From Neoscytalidium dimidiatum (Eukaryota > Ascomycota > Dothideomycetes > Botryosphaeriales > Botryosphaeriaceae), in contig CM074705.1 of assembly GCA_037367355.1 (NCBI GenBank), positions 1,364,001-1,428,000 on the forward strand: a stretch of DNA of 64,000 nucleotides. The letters are read 5' to 3'. The notes below the pieces were generated by a model. The model was not told the origin of the DNA. It worked only from the letters and a program-made list of their open reading frames with translations, and ran no database searches. Shown here piece by piece: positions 1 to 11,474 of the stretch (its first letter is position 1; each line of letters begins with the position of its first letter). The position numbers were made by a program, and so were the translations under genes.

Positions 1-830
1 TCAATGGCAGCGTTGGGTGGAAAGCAACCCAGTTGACACCGCGATCGTGACCCTCGAGCACGAACTTCACAACCGCATCAGTGTTGCCAAACATATCAGC
101 CTGGTTTGCATTGGCGCGCGCCATTTGATCTTCGAAGGTCATCGAGGTAGGAGCGGAATGCTTCTTGCGGAGGCCTGAAATATCCCAAACGCGGACGGAC
201 TGGTCAAGGGAGGCAGAGACAACAAGATCCTCCTTGGGGTGAAACTGCGCGCACATGGTATAGTGGTTGTGGCCGGTCATGGTGCAGACTAGGTAGTTTT
301 GTGAGTGTGGTAAGCAACGTGTCTGGAGCACAATGGCAACATACTCAGAGAGCGGTTCTGCCAGTTCCATATCCTGATGGTCTGGTCGTCGGAGCTGGAC
401 AGGATCCAGGGCAGCTCATGGTGGAAAAAGACGGTGCGTACGTAGTCGAGGTGGCCGTTCAGGGTGAATAGGCAGCGACGGGTCTGATAGGACCACACCT
501 TGATTTTGTAGTCGTCTCCTCCTGAGACGAAGAGCGGCTGTGTCTTGTGAAAGTCGATACCGCGGACGGGACCGTCATGCTCTTCGAAGCGGTCAATGAG
601 GGTGCCCATGCGGTAATCCCACAGCTGGATGGTGGACGAGTGTAAGGAGACGAGGATCCATGGCCTGTCTTGCGTTAGCGGGGAGCAGGAAAGCTGTCGA
701 GGATTCTGAGGCGCACCGCTTGGGGTGGAAGGCAATGCCCTTCGCCCTGGACGACTTGGACTCGAACTGCACGGCGGTCAATACAGCTGTATGCGGGTGA
801 ATGCGAGGCGCAACGTACCTTGGTGAGCAT
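1..830 (-). CDS. COP1: Coatomer subunit alpha (alpha-COP), 5' part of gene, runs off the left edge
   Basis: Alpha-COP is the largest subunit of the COPI vesicle coat; its N-terminal WD40 propeller recognises dilysine signals on cargo for Golgi-to-ER retrieval. Four exons are visible on the minus strand: 819-830 (only Met-Leu-Thr-Lys), 717-766, 345-664 and 1-288, with introns 767-818, 665-716 and 289-344, all GT-AG and in phase. The joined protein begins [20 protein letters not shown] and carries four WD40 repeats plus the start of a fifth within about 223 residues (for example [19 protein letters not shown] and [13 protein letters not shown]). The pattern matches yeast and animal alpha-COP closely. 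The start codon sits on a 12-base first exon and is supported by the conserved MLTK leader. The remaining roughly 1,000 residues lie outside the window. No defects are seen. Confidence 0.95.
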
Positions 831-2254
831 GTTCGGAGACGACATGTTGGATGTTCAGGGAGAAGCCGCAGCTTCAGGCAAGGCAGAGAGGGTCGCTCAG
901 CGCCGGCCAATTCGGGGCGGTACGACGGGATGCAGAGAACGGCGAAGAAGACAGAGCGAGGGAACGGACAGCTGGTGGAGAGGGTGTGATGCGGTTCGGC
1001 GCCCAGCCAGCTTGAGCTTCGCCAGAACTACGTCCCAGTGCCTGCGCGCGCGCGGTGGACGGTGAATGTGTCCAGTATGCTTCCGATGTTCTACCGTAGC
1101 CCTGCCAAGGCCCGCTCCGGCCGTCGACGAAGAAGCTGGAGCCGCCGCCGCCGCTGCCGCCTCAGGCCTAAAACACGTGCCACGACCGGCGGAAGGCACA
1201 ACCCCGGCCCAGGCCAGCAGCGCCAGCCTGGAAGCAATGTCAAATGCAGCTCGACTGTTGAATGTCGGCCCGACCGTTTGGAGAGGCGCGCCAGTAGTGC
1301 CTGAGGCTGGATGTCTCTCCAACGGTCGCCGCTGGCCGAGTCATTGAGCGGCTGGCGACGGATGACGGCATCAATGGCACCGTCCTGCTTGCCGCCTCCC
1401 AGCGCTGTCCGCCGCGCACTCCCCCGCACGTGAGATTTCGAGGCTGCGGCGCCTCGAGGCCATAGCCCCGCCAAAAAATCAAAGCGATCACCAATTGACT
1501 CTGCATGGGGCATCCCTGATGCCTGTCGTGCGGCACGTCCACTGGCATTTCCCAAACGGCGTCGAGCGCTCGCCGGCGTGCTGATCGTGGCCGACTGATG
1601 GCTCCGAACAAGAACCCTTCGTCATGCACGCGCAGACGCCAACCACGGCCTGCATCTAGCCACCACCCAGCCTGTGATACCCCAAAAATCGCTCCTGTCG
1701 CCGCTTGTCCAGCCCTTGTCCTCACCGGCTGCCGTCCAGAGCGACATCACGCCGCCGCCGCTCCGCCACTGCGAACCACACTTTTGCGCCGCGACTCCTC
1801 CCCGGCTGCGTCGTGAACGCCTGTAGCCCTGCCTGCGACCGAGTCCCGCCAGTTCCATCTTGCGCTATTCGTCATCTCCTCTGCGCCGCCGTGCTTTGTC
1901 CGGGCTCCTCCTGCGCAAACATACGACATACCCTACCCCTCGTCCTCGGGGCCTTGGTAGGCCCTATACGCCTCTGCTGCCTGGCCCAGGGTAACCAAGC
2001 CAATCCTACGATAAGAGGAGCCTGTCGCATTGACTGACACGCAATGAGGCGCGCTCTCCTTCCACTCTCCCCATTGTTGCCGTAGAGTCGCCATCAATCG
2101 CATCTTATCGCTTGGAGAAAATGATACTGTTATTGCGGATTCCATCCAGCATTCTAGAAGAGCCGCGCAGCTTAGCCGAGTCGTCGAACCGCATCTCGAA
2201 CACTTCCTCGCAAAAAACAAGTCGGAGGTCCGCCGGCCAACTGTGGTGGAGATA
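831..2254. other. Gene-free stretch between alpha-COP and the next gene
   Basis: GC-rich, with many overlapping chance open frames on both strands, none with a recognisable domain. It should contain the alpha-COP promoter and 5' leader (right of 830) and the promoter or first exon of the gene at 2255. The frame of that next gene stays open leftwards to a stop at 2045 without any ATG, so 2086-2254 may be coding and joined to an upstream exon. A TAG acceptor at 2083-2085, preceded by a GACTGAC branch-like site at about 2030-2037, would fit. Confidence 0.5.
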
Positions 2255-3199
2255 ATGGAGGGACCAAACTATCCTCCGGTGTTCGAAGCGCCACTGAACC
2301 GACCAAATAGTCCTCCCAGCACACCTTGCCCATACTCGACCGCATCACATCCCATTAATCTGAACGATCCGCCTCCACCATACGAACAACACGTAACCCC
2401 GCTGTGCGCGGCTCCGTCGCCGCCGCTGGAGAGTGCCGAACGTAACGGCGACGTCAGCAAGAATCCGTTTGGTCAAGCCGAGAGCTTTGATTCCTCAGCC
2501 AATTCTTCCAACACCTCGAGCCCCGCAAACATGGAGGACGATTCGCCGGTGGATCACTCGGCATCGCCTGGAGAGGAGCCACCTCAGCCTGACAACAACA
2601 AACCGGTCGTCACAATCAAAGACGGTGGCCTCGATGTCGAAGAGATTACTGAGGATGACATTGGATACGATAGCGACACAGAAGTCGTCCGTCCTGATGG
2701 ATTTGAAGAAGCCCCCGGCGCAAGGGACGGGCGTGACGGGCTCGCGGATGATGCCGGGATCTCAAGAAGACTCGAAGAGCTGAACTGTGGCGATGAGAAT
2801 ATCAGCACTGACGAGGAGCTGCGGCGCCGGACAGAGCGTCGCAAGAAGCGTTGGAGCGGGCGGCAGTTCAAGCGCACGCACAGTCAGAGCTTTGGCAGCG
2901 ACACCGACGACGCTGATCTGGGCAGTCTTGGTTCTCGCGACTCAGGCTCCCATACGCGTCGGCTTAGACGCAAGCTGAATGGGCACGGCGCCGAACCCGG
3001 CGACAGGTCATCATTGATTTTAGAAGACCTTGGCAACTCTTGCACGTTCGCCGAGGAAGAGCAGGGTAGCGGCGGGAGCATCACCCGGCCGCCCTCTGTT
3101 CCGTCCGACCTCGAAGGCCTACAGGCGCTCCCGTTCTGGGTATATCAGGATCGCATGGAGTTGGATTCAGGTTCGAGCGGACCGTCTTCGTCGGTATAG
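2255..3199 (+). CDS. Unknown acidic, proline-rich fungal protein (314 residues, N-terminus possibly incomplete)
   Basis: I do not recognise a family with an assigned function. The intronless frame from the ATG at 2255 gives 314 residues. The N-terminus is proline-rich with a PPPY motif ending near residue 43, a possible WW-domain ligand. The middle is strongly acidic (EEITEDDIGYDSDTE). A basic patch follows (RRRTERRKKRWSGRQFKR) and then serine/aspartate-rich sequence resembling phosphorylation sites (THSQSFGSDTDD). The C-terminus has a short hydrophobic patch (LQALPFWVYQDRMEL). No signal peptide or membrane span is visible, and most of the chain looks disordered. The frame upstream is open and protein-like back to 2048, including SRVVEPHLEHFL immediately before the ATG region, so the true start may lie on a spliced upstream exon. 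Confidence 0.65.
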   Translation: MEGPNYPPVFEAPLNRPNSPPSTPCPYSTASHPINLNDPPPPYEQHVTPLCAAPSPPLESAERNGDVSKNPFGQAESFDSSANSSNTSSPANMEDDSPVDHSASPGEEPPQPDNNKPVVTIKDGGLDVEEITEDDIGYDSDTEVVRPDGFEEAPGARDGRDGLADDAGISRRLEELNCGDENISTDEELRRRTERRKKRWSGRQFKRTHSQSFGSDTDDADLGSLGSRDSGSHTRRLRRKLNGHGAEPGDRSSLILEDLGNSCTFAEEEQGSGGSITRPPSVPSDLEGLQALPFWVYQDRMELDSGSSGPSSSV

Positions 3200-4262
3200 C
3201 GTCATTGGTGGTTTCGTTTCGAGGGCGGTGTTTCCCGTGGCTGAGCGCTGCGTTTTGCTTCACCACAGCCCCGATTTGGCGCCTCTTTCGACTGGGGTGT
3301 GGCCAATCACAAGGCCAGCCAACACCCCGGCTCCAAGCCGGCAAGAAAGCTTCCGAGAAACACTTTATTTTCAGGCATATCGGCGTTGCCACGAGTTGGG
3401 CGCTTACTTTGGCTGATGGCAGGGCCGAAGGTCCTGGCGCAAAAACGACCTTTTTGCAGGATGTTGGTTTCATGTTCCCACGACCGTCACGACAGCGCAT
3501 AGATTTTGGTCATTTCAACAGCGCCAGCCACTCCTTTGGAGTTGGTAACGAATTCTCATTTGGCGTCTCCTTCGGCGATTTTCCGACTAATGTGGAGGAT
3601 CGGTACTATTTCTAGACATGCTTACAATGTATCATCAAGCGGGGCATCCCGCTTATCAATTGAACTGCACAATGGCTTCAGTCTAAAGTGCTCCGCGCCA
3701 GCCCCCCTCCCTGCCGAGCTGGGCATCTGACTCTGTCCAGCATCCACGTCGACCTCGCGTGGTTGGTGGCGCGGCATGCGCCACGCGCAGCCCGCTTCCC
3801 GAAACACTGTGCCACACCGCTTGTGCAAACCCTCATCCACTCATATCCTCTGCTTGTTCCGGATCACGACTGATTTCCAACACTAAGGATAAGCTTATGA
3901 TTTTGAGTGCGCATCTTTGTCGAGCACTAGCTTCTTTGGTCACTTGGGGCTCTGTTCGGATGCTCGTCTTCCGAACAGGGCTGCTGCTCAAGCTGAGCAC
4001 CGGGGCTTGTAGGTCAGATGGCGCTTCCTGAGGCCATCCCCATGCAGATAATCATCGCGAGTTCTGAAGAGTATAAAGATATGCATCTACCTCGAAGGAG
4101 TCCTTCTCATCATCCACAGCAACACAATCAAACAACAGAACAAGAGCGCCTTTTCCTATCTCCTTTATTTCCTTATTTCCCTCTTCTCATTTCCTTGAGT
4201 CCTTCTCTGAATCGGCATCAATAATCTAATTTAGAGCAACCGACCAAAGCACGCCAACAACA
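3200..4262. other. Intergenic stretch: 3' end of unknown gene and cupin promoter
   Basis: No coding region is supported. The right third holds the cupin promoter: a TATA box and a pyrimidine-rich tract before the start codon, described separately. Confidence 0.6.
4072..4212 (+). promoter_or_regulatory. Core promoter of the secreted cupin gene
   Basis: A TATAAA at 4072-4077 lies 186 bases before the ATG at 4263. It is followed by a long C/T-rich tract (about 4150-4212), a common pattern just upstream of the transcription start in highly expressed ascomycete genes. The transcription start itself is inferred. Confidence 0.5.
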
Positions 4263-5066
4263 ATGTCTTTTACCGTCGCTAAAGTTATCATCGCTGCTCT
4301 CGCCGCTGGCGTTTCTGCCCTTCCTACAAACACCTCGACTCCTTCTACCACCACTTACGCTGCTGCGCCGCCTGCTGCTACCGTCGACAACACCGCTCTG
4401 ATCGAGAAGCTTAAGGATGCGCCTCGTGCCATCGACCGCTTCAAGCTTCTCCTGACAAAGGACGGCAAGGGACAGGAGCTGTTGCCCCAGGAGGAGCTGC
4501 AGAAGGTCGTCGCCTTCGACTTCACCAAGGATGTCAGCCCCGGCAACGGCAAGGGCGGCGCCCTCAAGGCTGCCCAGATCAATAACTTCCCCATCCTCAC
4601 GGACTTGGGCATCTCGACGACCGTCGGCTTCCTCGGCCCGTGCGGCCTTAACACGCCGCACACCCACCCTCGCGCCACCGAGTTCCTGACGCTCGTCGAC
4701 GGCGACAAGCTCGACTTCGGCTTCATCGTCGAGAACGGCCTGGTTGCCGACGGCCAGAACGCTGAGGCTGCGGGTACCCTGGGCAAGCTCTCCGGCGCCG
4801 TCTTCCCCATCGGCAGCATCCACTACCAGTTCAACCCCACCTGCTATAACGCTACCTTTGTCGCGACCCTGAACTCCGAAGACCCCGGCACCAGCCAGGT
4901 GGCCCAGAACTTCTTCGGACTCAACGGCGACATCGTCGAGGCGACTCTCGGCTACCCTGAGCAGCTGAACGGCGCCGACCTTGAGCAGTTCCGCTCCAAG
5001 ATCCCGGCCAATGTGGCTCTCGGAGTCGAGCAGTGTCTGAAGACCTGCAACATCCCCAAGAGCTAA
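4263..5066 (+). CDS. Secreted cupin (spherulin/germin-like) protein
   Basis: Single-exon gene of 267 residues. The N-terminus (MSFTVAKVIIAALAAGVSAL) is a typical signal peptide, followed by a Ser/Thr/Ala linker and one cupin beta-barrel. Cupin motif 1 is PHTHPRATEF with metal ligands H133, H135 and E140. Motif 2 is FPIGSIHYQFN with the third histidine at H187 and N191. All residues needed to hold a manganese- or iron-type metal ion are present. Spherulin 1 and germins are extracellular proteins; germins can act as oxalate oxidase or superoxide dismutase, but the reaction cannot be assigned here. Three cysteines (C127, C194 and the C-terminal CLKTC pair region) may form disulfides. Coding usage is strongly GC-biased, which with the TATA promoter suggests high expression. 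Intact. Confidence 0.88.
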   Translation: MSFTVAKVIIAALAAGVSALPTNTSTPSTTTYAAAPPAATVDNTALIEKLKDAPRAIDRFKLLLTKDGKGQELLPQEELQKVVAFDFTKDVSPGNGKGGALKAAQINNFPILTDLGISTTVGFLGPCGLNTPHTHPRATEFLTLVDGDKLDFGFIVENGLVADGQNAEAAGTLGKLSGAVFPIGSIHYQFNPTCYNATFVATLNSEDPGTSQVAQNFFGLNGDIVEATLGYPEQLNGADLEQFRSKIPANVALGVEQCLKTCNIPKS

Positions 5067-6991
5067 GGGCGAACCGTAATGAGACGATATATAGAGACGG
5101 CGATGTATATACGATAGTGACATGGTACATATTGGTCTGCTTGCTGCATTAGATAGAACGGTTTGCATGCTGGTTTCTGTAGATGGGTTCTCTGCTTGGT
5201 CTATGTTCCGGGATTACCTATTATTTTACGTTCTTTAACGCTGTGTAATCGCATTGGCTTGGAAATTTATGCCCTAATTCGACCCGTCGCTACTGCTTGG
5301 ACACTTTCAAATAAAATAAACCATTATTTTCTATTCTTCCCCCCTTCGAGCTTGTGCGTAATCCACGAATTTGGCTTTAAATTAAAGGGCAGAAGAGACG
5401 ACCGTTACATTTGGATAAGGCTAGACAATGCAAATGTCAACTCTGCCTGCCGTAGATTTAGTTAGCATAGATGAGGAAAGGTGTTGCAAGAGAAGACACG
5501 AGAGTACCTGGGTGGTTGAAGTAGTCGTCCGGACGTGGGTGTCCAGACCATCTTTTCACATCCACGTCTGGATGACTACTTCAACTACGCATGTCTTTGG
5601 CGTTAGCTTGTTGTACGGACTGTGAAACAGTATATCTTTATTTCTTTTTTTTTTTGAATAAGCAAGGACCGTGTCCCTGTATGAGCCTGTCTCTTTCTGC
5701 TATTTATCGGACAGGTTGGCCTCAAATGTGGGAGAGCTCACGGCTCGGCTCCACCTCTGTGAGGAACTACACACAGAAAATTTTGCGGAATATGAATGAG
5801 ACAAGGTGCAAACGATGATGGGGGAGGCAGTCACGAAGATGTTGGATCTAACCAGCGTTAACGCTCACGAGATACCGTCTTGGAATCTCACTATTGGCTC
5901 AGAATTCCAGGACCTGACAGATTAGATCAGAGCTGGGAAACAGAAGAGAAGGCCTCTGACAGGAGCATTCCCAGGATCTGAAGGATAACCATGTGGACAT
6001 TAGAGGCTCCATTATAACAAAGGAAAGCATTATAATGCGTCAGAAGAGGAACATGATTTGAGTCTTGGTGGCTTGGATTTGCGCTGACTGAAGTTGCACG
6101 ATGCAGTGACCCGAGACATGATGTGCGCAGATGGGACTGGCAATGCTTGGACGGCATGACGGCGATTCAAAAGTGTCGCTGCGCTAGCAGTACGGACAGA
6201 CGAATGTAGCAGGAAGGTGTGCAGTTTAGACACCCGGAGGACGGCTAGCGAACGTCTTGTTGTGCGAGTGAGTGAGCAGGGCCGGAGGGAGTCGAAGCAT
6301 TTATGCAGACGGAAGAGCGTCGAAAGGACTGTTTCGAAGCAGTCCGGGCGGTTGCTTCAACTCCGGGCGTAGAATGGTCCGTAGAAAGCTGTGTGGGGCA
6401 GGCGCCGGAGTAGGAGTGGGTGGAATTTCAACGGAGGCAGGCAGCTTTTGAATGTATCGGGATGTGTCGGTGGGGAAAGCCGTGCCGCCCTTGCGGACAG
6501 TCGTGAGGTGCCGACCCGGAGGTCTGGCCATCTGCCGTGCCGAGCCGAAGTTGAGCGCGCCGCGAGGTGCCGATTCCGGCAGACGCGGAGTGGCTCGGGT
6601 GTAAGCACCTACGGTATTGATTCGAAAGAAACGCATGTAGATATTTGAGGAAGTCTTCCAAACGCAAGTTCACGCCCAAGCGACCGCTCCAACTACCTAA
6701 GAAATGGCCTTGTTGGATTGTGTTCTCGCGAGAGCACTGGCAGAGGCCGTAGAATTTTTCTTATCTTTGGAATTGCTCAGTGTAATATTGCTTTTCTAAA
6801 CTAGGTGCAACGTCTATGTAAGGTATCTTGCGGAAGAACAGTAAATCTGAGCATCGTTGCGATTGAATCATGGAGAAAATGCAAACCAAACGAAATGTCA
6901 AAACCCAAGCGCAAGCGCCAACCTGAGCGGAGTAGTAGTACAGATAAGTTTACAATCCAGTTGTTCATTTGGATGAAGAAAGAAAATTGGT
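5067..6991. other. Intergenic stretch between cupin and alternative oxidase
   Basis: This is the shared 3' side of two convergent genes. No conserved coding frame was found; short frames at 5163-5465, 5927-6157 and 6301-6679 show no domain or splice pattern. It contains the inverted repeat at 5515-5585, listed separately. Confidence 0.55.
5515..5585. repeat. Inverted repeat, 24-base arms, 23-base spacer
   Basis: The left arm at 5515-5538 and right arm at 5562-5585 are complementary at 22 of 24 positions. Both mismatches are G in one arm where the complement of the other reads A, the transition type expected from cytosine deamination or RIP. No terminal direct repeat or coding sequence accompanies it, so a miniature element is possible but unproven. 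It would form a strong hairpin in the 3' region of a cupin transcript if that transcript reached this far. Confidence 0.75.
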
Positions 6992-8102
6992 TCAGAGAAT
7001 TTCCTCCCTCTCCCAGCCAGTGGGCCGTTGCCACTCAATGCCCTTCGTTGGATGCGGTTTCGATACGTCCTTGTACTGACTGACATAGGGATTCGGGTCA
7101 TTCTTCTGGTCCAGATTGCCTAGCGTGTGGTTGACCTCGCGGTGCTTTGACTCGTCCGCGCGGATGTAGAGAAGCAGGTCCCTCATGGTGCGACGGCCTT
7201 CCGGCATTTTCCAGTAGTCAATTGCAATATCTGGCGCCTGCATATCCTTCCACATAGGCAAAAGGCCGGCATCCAGGTCCTCGATTTCACGGGTGTACGT
7301 GAGAACGGCCTCTTCCTCGAGGTATCCGACGAAGCGGTGGCACGTTCGCGGGGAGATGAGGTATGAGAAGAACATGGCGTTGAAGAAGACGCCCTGCGCT
7401 CCCAGCACCATAAGACGCATGAACCAGCCGGGCTCAGCCATCTTGAGGAAGGTGAGGAGGTGCATGCGCTCGTTGTAGGATTCCTCGAGAAGTGTCTCGA
7501 TCCAGCCGTTGTCGCGCTTCATCCGCCTCATGCTGTGCAGATGGCGCAACACCGCCGCCACCATCCCAGGCACTCCAGCCACGCTTTCTAGGAAAACGTT
7601 CCGGATCATATATTTGCGTTCGCTCATCTGGAAGGGCTCGCCGGGTTTGGCATGTTTGTAGCCAGAGGCCAAGTCCAGGCCCCACCGGAGCATCTTTGTC
7701 ATCAAGAGGGCGAACTTGTCCGACCACGTTTTAGCATCACGGTGAGCAATCTGAATGGCGTTCATTTGCTCATAAGTATAGCTGAAAGTGCTGTCAGCAT
7801 TGGCTAGTCTTTGTCCTGGGTGAATGGCGGTGTGCTCACATTGGGTGGTCCCATGCTGCAGGTGTCTTCCGGATGTTCTCAGTCTCTTTCTCGGGGAAAA
7901 ACTCCCTTATGCAAGTGGCGGGTGATGAGGAAAAGCTTCTTTTCGAAACGGCCCATGGTTGCTGCTGTATGGAGATGAGGCCAGGTCTCAGACTCACAAG
8001 GGTTGCTTGGTGCGGGAGCCCATTGAGAGACTTGAGAGCATGAGCGGCGGCTCGTCCAGTCGTTTTGGTACAGCAAGCAGTAGCGGCTCTGGTGGTGTAC
8101 AT
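6992..8102 (-). CDS. AOX1: Mitochondrial alternative oxidase
   Basis: The cyanide-resistant ubiquinol oxidase of the inner mitochondrial membrane takes electrons from ubiquinol and reduces oxygen to water without proton pumping. Two exons, 7840-8102 and 6992-7781, with intron 7782-7839, give 350 residues, the usual fungal length. Residues 1-60 are rich in Arg, Ser and Ala with no acidic residues, as in a mitochondrial presequence. The di-iron ligands are all present: E153 ([10 protein letters not shown]), E192 and H195 (NERMH), E243 (GYLEEEAV), and E298 and H301 (RADESKH). In other fungi the gene is induced when the cytochrome pathway is blocked, through Zn2Cys6 activators that bind CGG repeats. 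Several CGG triplets lie upstream at 8440-8470, but their spacing does not match a known site closely enough to call. Intact. Confidence 0.97.
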
Positions 8103-11100
8103 TGGATGGCTGCGTGTAGACTGAGGAGTGGAGTGGTTGTGTGTTCAAGGGATGAAGTTGCTGAACAGTGACTTGAAATGTGTTGATGTTGTGGTGGAGT
8201 GTGGTCAAAAGGAGCCCTTAGGTATAAGGCTCATGAAATCTTATATGTCACTCCCCCGGGGCGCTGGCTGAACGAAAGCATAGCTGGAGACGAATACAAG
8301 CCGGATGCGGCTTTTCCCTCTTTGGGGGGCCAGCAGGGGCCCAGACGGCAGGTCCGCACCGAATGGCGCATGGTGAATCAACGGCAGTCAGTGCACAGGC
8401 GAAGGAACAGTCATCTGGGCGAACAAGCCGTCGGCGAAGTCGAAGACGGCGATGTTACGGCGCGGCGGCAGGGCTCTGGGAGATCTGAGCCATAGGGCTG
8501 GCCGGGGGTCTTGGCGGGCCGTGTTGGACCGACGTGGGCCGAAGAGAATAAGCCGGAGAAAGCAGCCCTTCCAGCCCCCAACCGTCGTCGCCGACGAGAA
8601 CAAGCCGGCTTACTGCACTGCGCAGCCTCAGCCGCTGACAATAGCTGAATGAAAAACTTGCTCAGAGCCCCGTTCCAAGCGTCAGCTGCCACTGCAAAAT
8701 TGCCTTCCGTCGCGTCTCGCATCGCTCGTGTTTGTCAGCCTCCCCAAGCCACTGCGGCTATTCCGACCCGTCTTCGTGCACGTCACCAACACCTCAGTGC
8801 TCTTCCATCACTGTACAGAAAAGGAAAGGTTTTCGAATTGGCCAAGCCTCTCGTGTGCGGTCCAGGGACCCAGAGTAAGAAGCGATAAAAATCTCACTGC
8901 GCATGGGTGTCTTCGCCAACGGTAATCATTTTGTGAGCCGCGTGCTTTGTCTAGGAATCTGATTTTCCAACGCCGGAATCTCTTCAATCGTCATCCCCAT
9001 CGCATCATAAGGGGGCAACGATCTCAGTGATATCTCGCACAGCAGGTGACAGAAGAAACCAACCTTCGAACCGCATCACAATATGTATGTGTTGTTATGG
9101 TGAGAGTTCGTCTTTCGAAGCGGAGCCTTCGAAACGAAGGCTGATTCTTTTGCAACCTACCATGCTCGGTGCGCTGTGTCTGGCTAATCTGGTGTATCAC
9201 GAATTCCGCTACCCAGTGAAGCATTCCTTTTATGTGCAGCAAATAGTGAACAGTCTTATCAACAGATGATCAGTGGCCGCCACATCATACTACGGGCCTG
9301 AAGTAAGCCTACGTACACTCATCAGAATCGGCCACGTCGACCATGGCTGGTGGTGTTCGGATTCGGCGGGGGTGCACGCCCTGACGCCCTCTAAATAAAT
9401 CTGGCTAGTTTCCGAGCCTTGCGCTAGCCTTGGCCTAACTTGGAGCTTTGTATTCACGTTACCTCTCCACGGAATGCACAAGACCTCGACCTGTTCACCC
9501 TGTCCGTCCACGCCAACCGCCTTCTTCCGAGATCGAGTGAATGCATTCGGGATCGGTTGAAGAGGCGATAGCGGTGATCATCCAGCGCCCAAACTCCACA
9601 TGAAACCGGCTGTTGTCGAGAGACGGGCTGCTTCAGGTCCGCGGCATGGGCCGGCATTCATATTGATGAATGGCGTACGATCAAAAGCTTAGCGGCGCCG
9701 ACAGACTTTTCGATAGCGTTCGGTGCAGCAGAAGAGATGAAGAAGCCACGAAGAACCCCTGGCAATGATGATACAGTGGCACGGCGAGCCTATGGGCAGA
9801 GTAAAGCCGGGTAAAGAGGCGCGGGCAACGGCCATGCGACGTTGGTTGACCCCCACTTCCAGTACCTGAACCAAGCGACTTCGAGGACTGTCGACTTGGC
9901 GAACTCCCTCGCTTCTGCAGCAACCGGCATCCCTGCCCGCCCGTTATCAGCAATTCCTTCCTCTCTGCGCATGCTGCGCCGTCGTCAGCCGTTTTATACG
10001 AGCAATTGATTTAGTCAATCGACGCCTGGACCACCTGGGCCCCGGCGCGCCATGGCCAGAGTCCGGCTTCCGATTCTGTGGCCACGTCCGGATGAAAAGG
10101 ACAACGAGTCATGCGCCGGTGATGTTTCTGGTTCGTCATGCGTTTCAAACCTTGTTCGGCATCCCAAATGGTACTGACCACTCTTGAAACCTGGAAGCAC
10201 CCATCTGCCTCGTAAGTGGGCTGTTGACCGCCAGACGCTCGTCTGCGTCCGAATGCTAAGTCACCTGCACCTAGAAGACTGGCACCGGCCCAGTGGGATT
10301 CTGCGGTGTGGCAGCAGGTGGGTTGGCAGCGGCAGCGCTGGACGACACGAGGACGCATCTGGGGCCCCGGCGGCAGATCGAGACGGGCCAAGGGCGCATC
10401 GATGGGCTCAATTGGGCTGAGCAGCAGCGCTGCAGGGCACCGCATACGCAGAGGACAGCATGGGTATCGAAGGCAGGCCGGAGGAGCAACCGGCGGAGAG
10501 TCACATGAGGCTCGCCGGTGTAGGCGCGCTGGTTGGTTGGACAGGTCCACTTTCGCGTCGGACCGTTGGTTTGGGGGGCCTGGTCGCTGATGAGATGCTG
10601 TGCCAGTCCGGCAGCGTAACGTCCGCTGACCGAAAGGTGTGCGCTTTGCCGCCACGCATTCCTGGGGGAGCCACGGCAGCGCACCGTCGGAACAGAACTG
10701 GATGGGCCGTATCTCGAAGCGAGTCGTGGCGGGCCTGGTGGCTCTGCTTCAAGCATGCCGGCGGTGGGCGGGAGAGGCCTCTTATTAGCTTCATCTCCAG
10801 TGGTCTGCGGGCACCCAACCTGGCGCAGCGCGTGATGGCTGATGGCTGCGATCCTCGGGGATTAGCACATTGACGTGCGCCCTGCGTTAGCCAGGCCTGC
10901 AGCGGGCATCCAGCGCTGTGGGTGGTGGGCTCTGCGCTCACACACCAGCCAGGATTGGCTCGCTGCTGGCCCAGCACACCCCGGCCGTGGAGAGGCAGCC
11001 TTTGTCTAGCCGTTGCCCTTAACCGCCGTGCCGTGGCGGCATGCGCTCTATCCGTCGTTGTGACACTAAGATCCGGAGGACGGACCAAGGACCAGCAGCA

Positions 11101-11474
11101 GAAGGGACAGGGAGGTGGGCCATGGCCATGCGTCACCCAACCCCGGCCCTGGCGGCGCGCCGCTGGCTGGCTGTCTGCGCCTCTCTGGCGCGCTGCCGGC
11201 CTGCCCTGCGGAATGTGCCTGTCGACGAGCGCCGTCGTCACCGCTGCTGCTGCTGCCAACTGCGTCTTCTTTTTGCTGCCTGTGCTGCTGCTGTCGCCGC
11301 TGGCAATGATGCTGCGCAGCCCGGCTGGCGGCGCGCTGCTGGGCTTGATTAGCACTGCTGGGGCCAGGGCAGGACCAAGGGGCCCGCGCCACCGGGTCCG
11401 AGTTAGCGGCGGCTGCGCGGGCGTGAAGATCGCATCTCAACCATACCCAGGCGACGACCACCCCGAACGCAGCC
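8103..11474. other. Long intergenic stretch between AOX and the SSXT-domain gene
   Basis: About 3.4 kb without a supported gene. The left part is the AOX promoter, with a minus-strand TATA-like sequence near 8240. The section 10.0-11.4 kb is GC-rich and produces several long but overlapping open frames on both strands, up to 284 codons at 10501-11355. Their composition (runs of Ala, Arg, Gly and Pro, no domains) is that of chance frames in GC-rich DNA. It probably includes a long promoter and leader for the gene at 11475. Confidence 0.5.

Noticed and set aside
8440..8470. Cluster of CGG triplets upstream of AOX as possible activator sites
   Set aside because: Known fungal AOX activators bind CGG repeats, but the spacings here do not match a defined site and similar triplets occur throughout this GC-rich region.
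10501..11355. 284-codon open frame on the minus strand upstream of the SSXT gene
   Set aside because: It lies in GC-rich DNA where several frames on both strands are open at once. The composition is runs of Ala, Arg, Gly and Pro with no domain, and there is no splice or start context.
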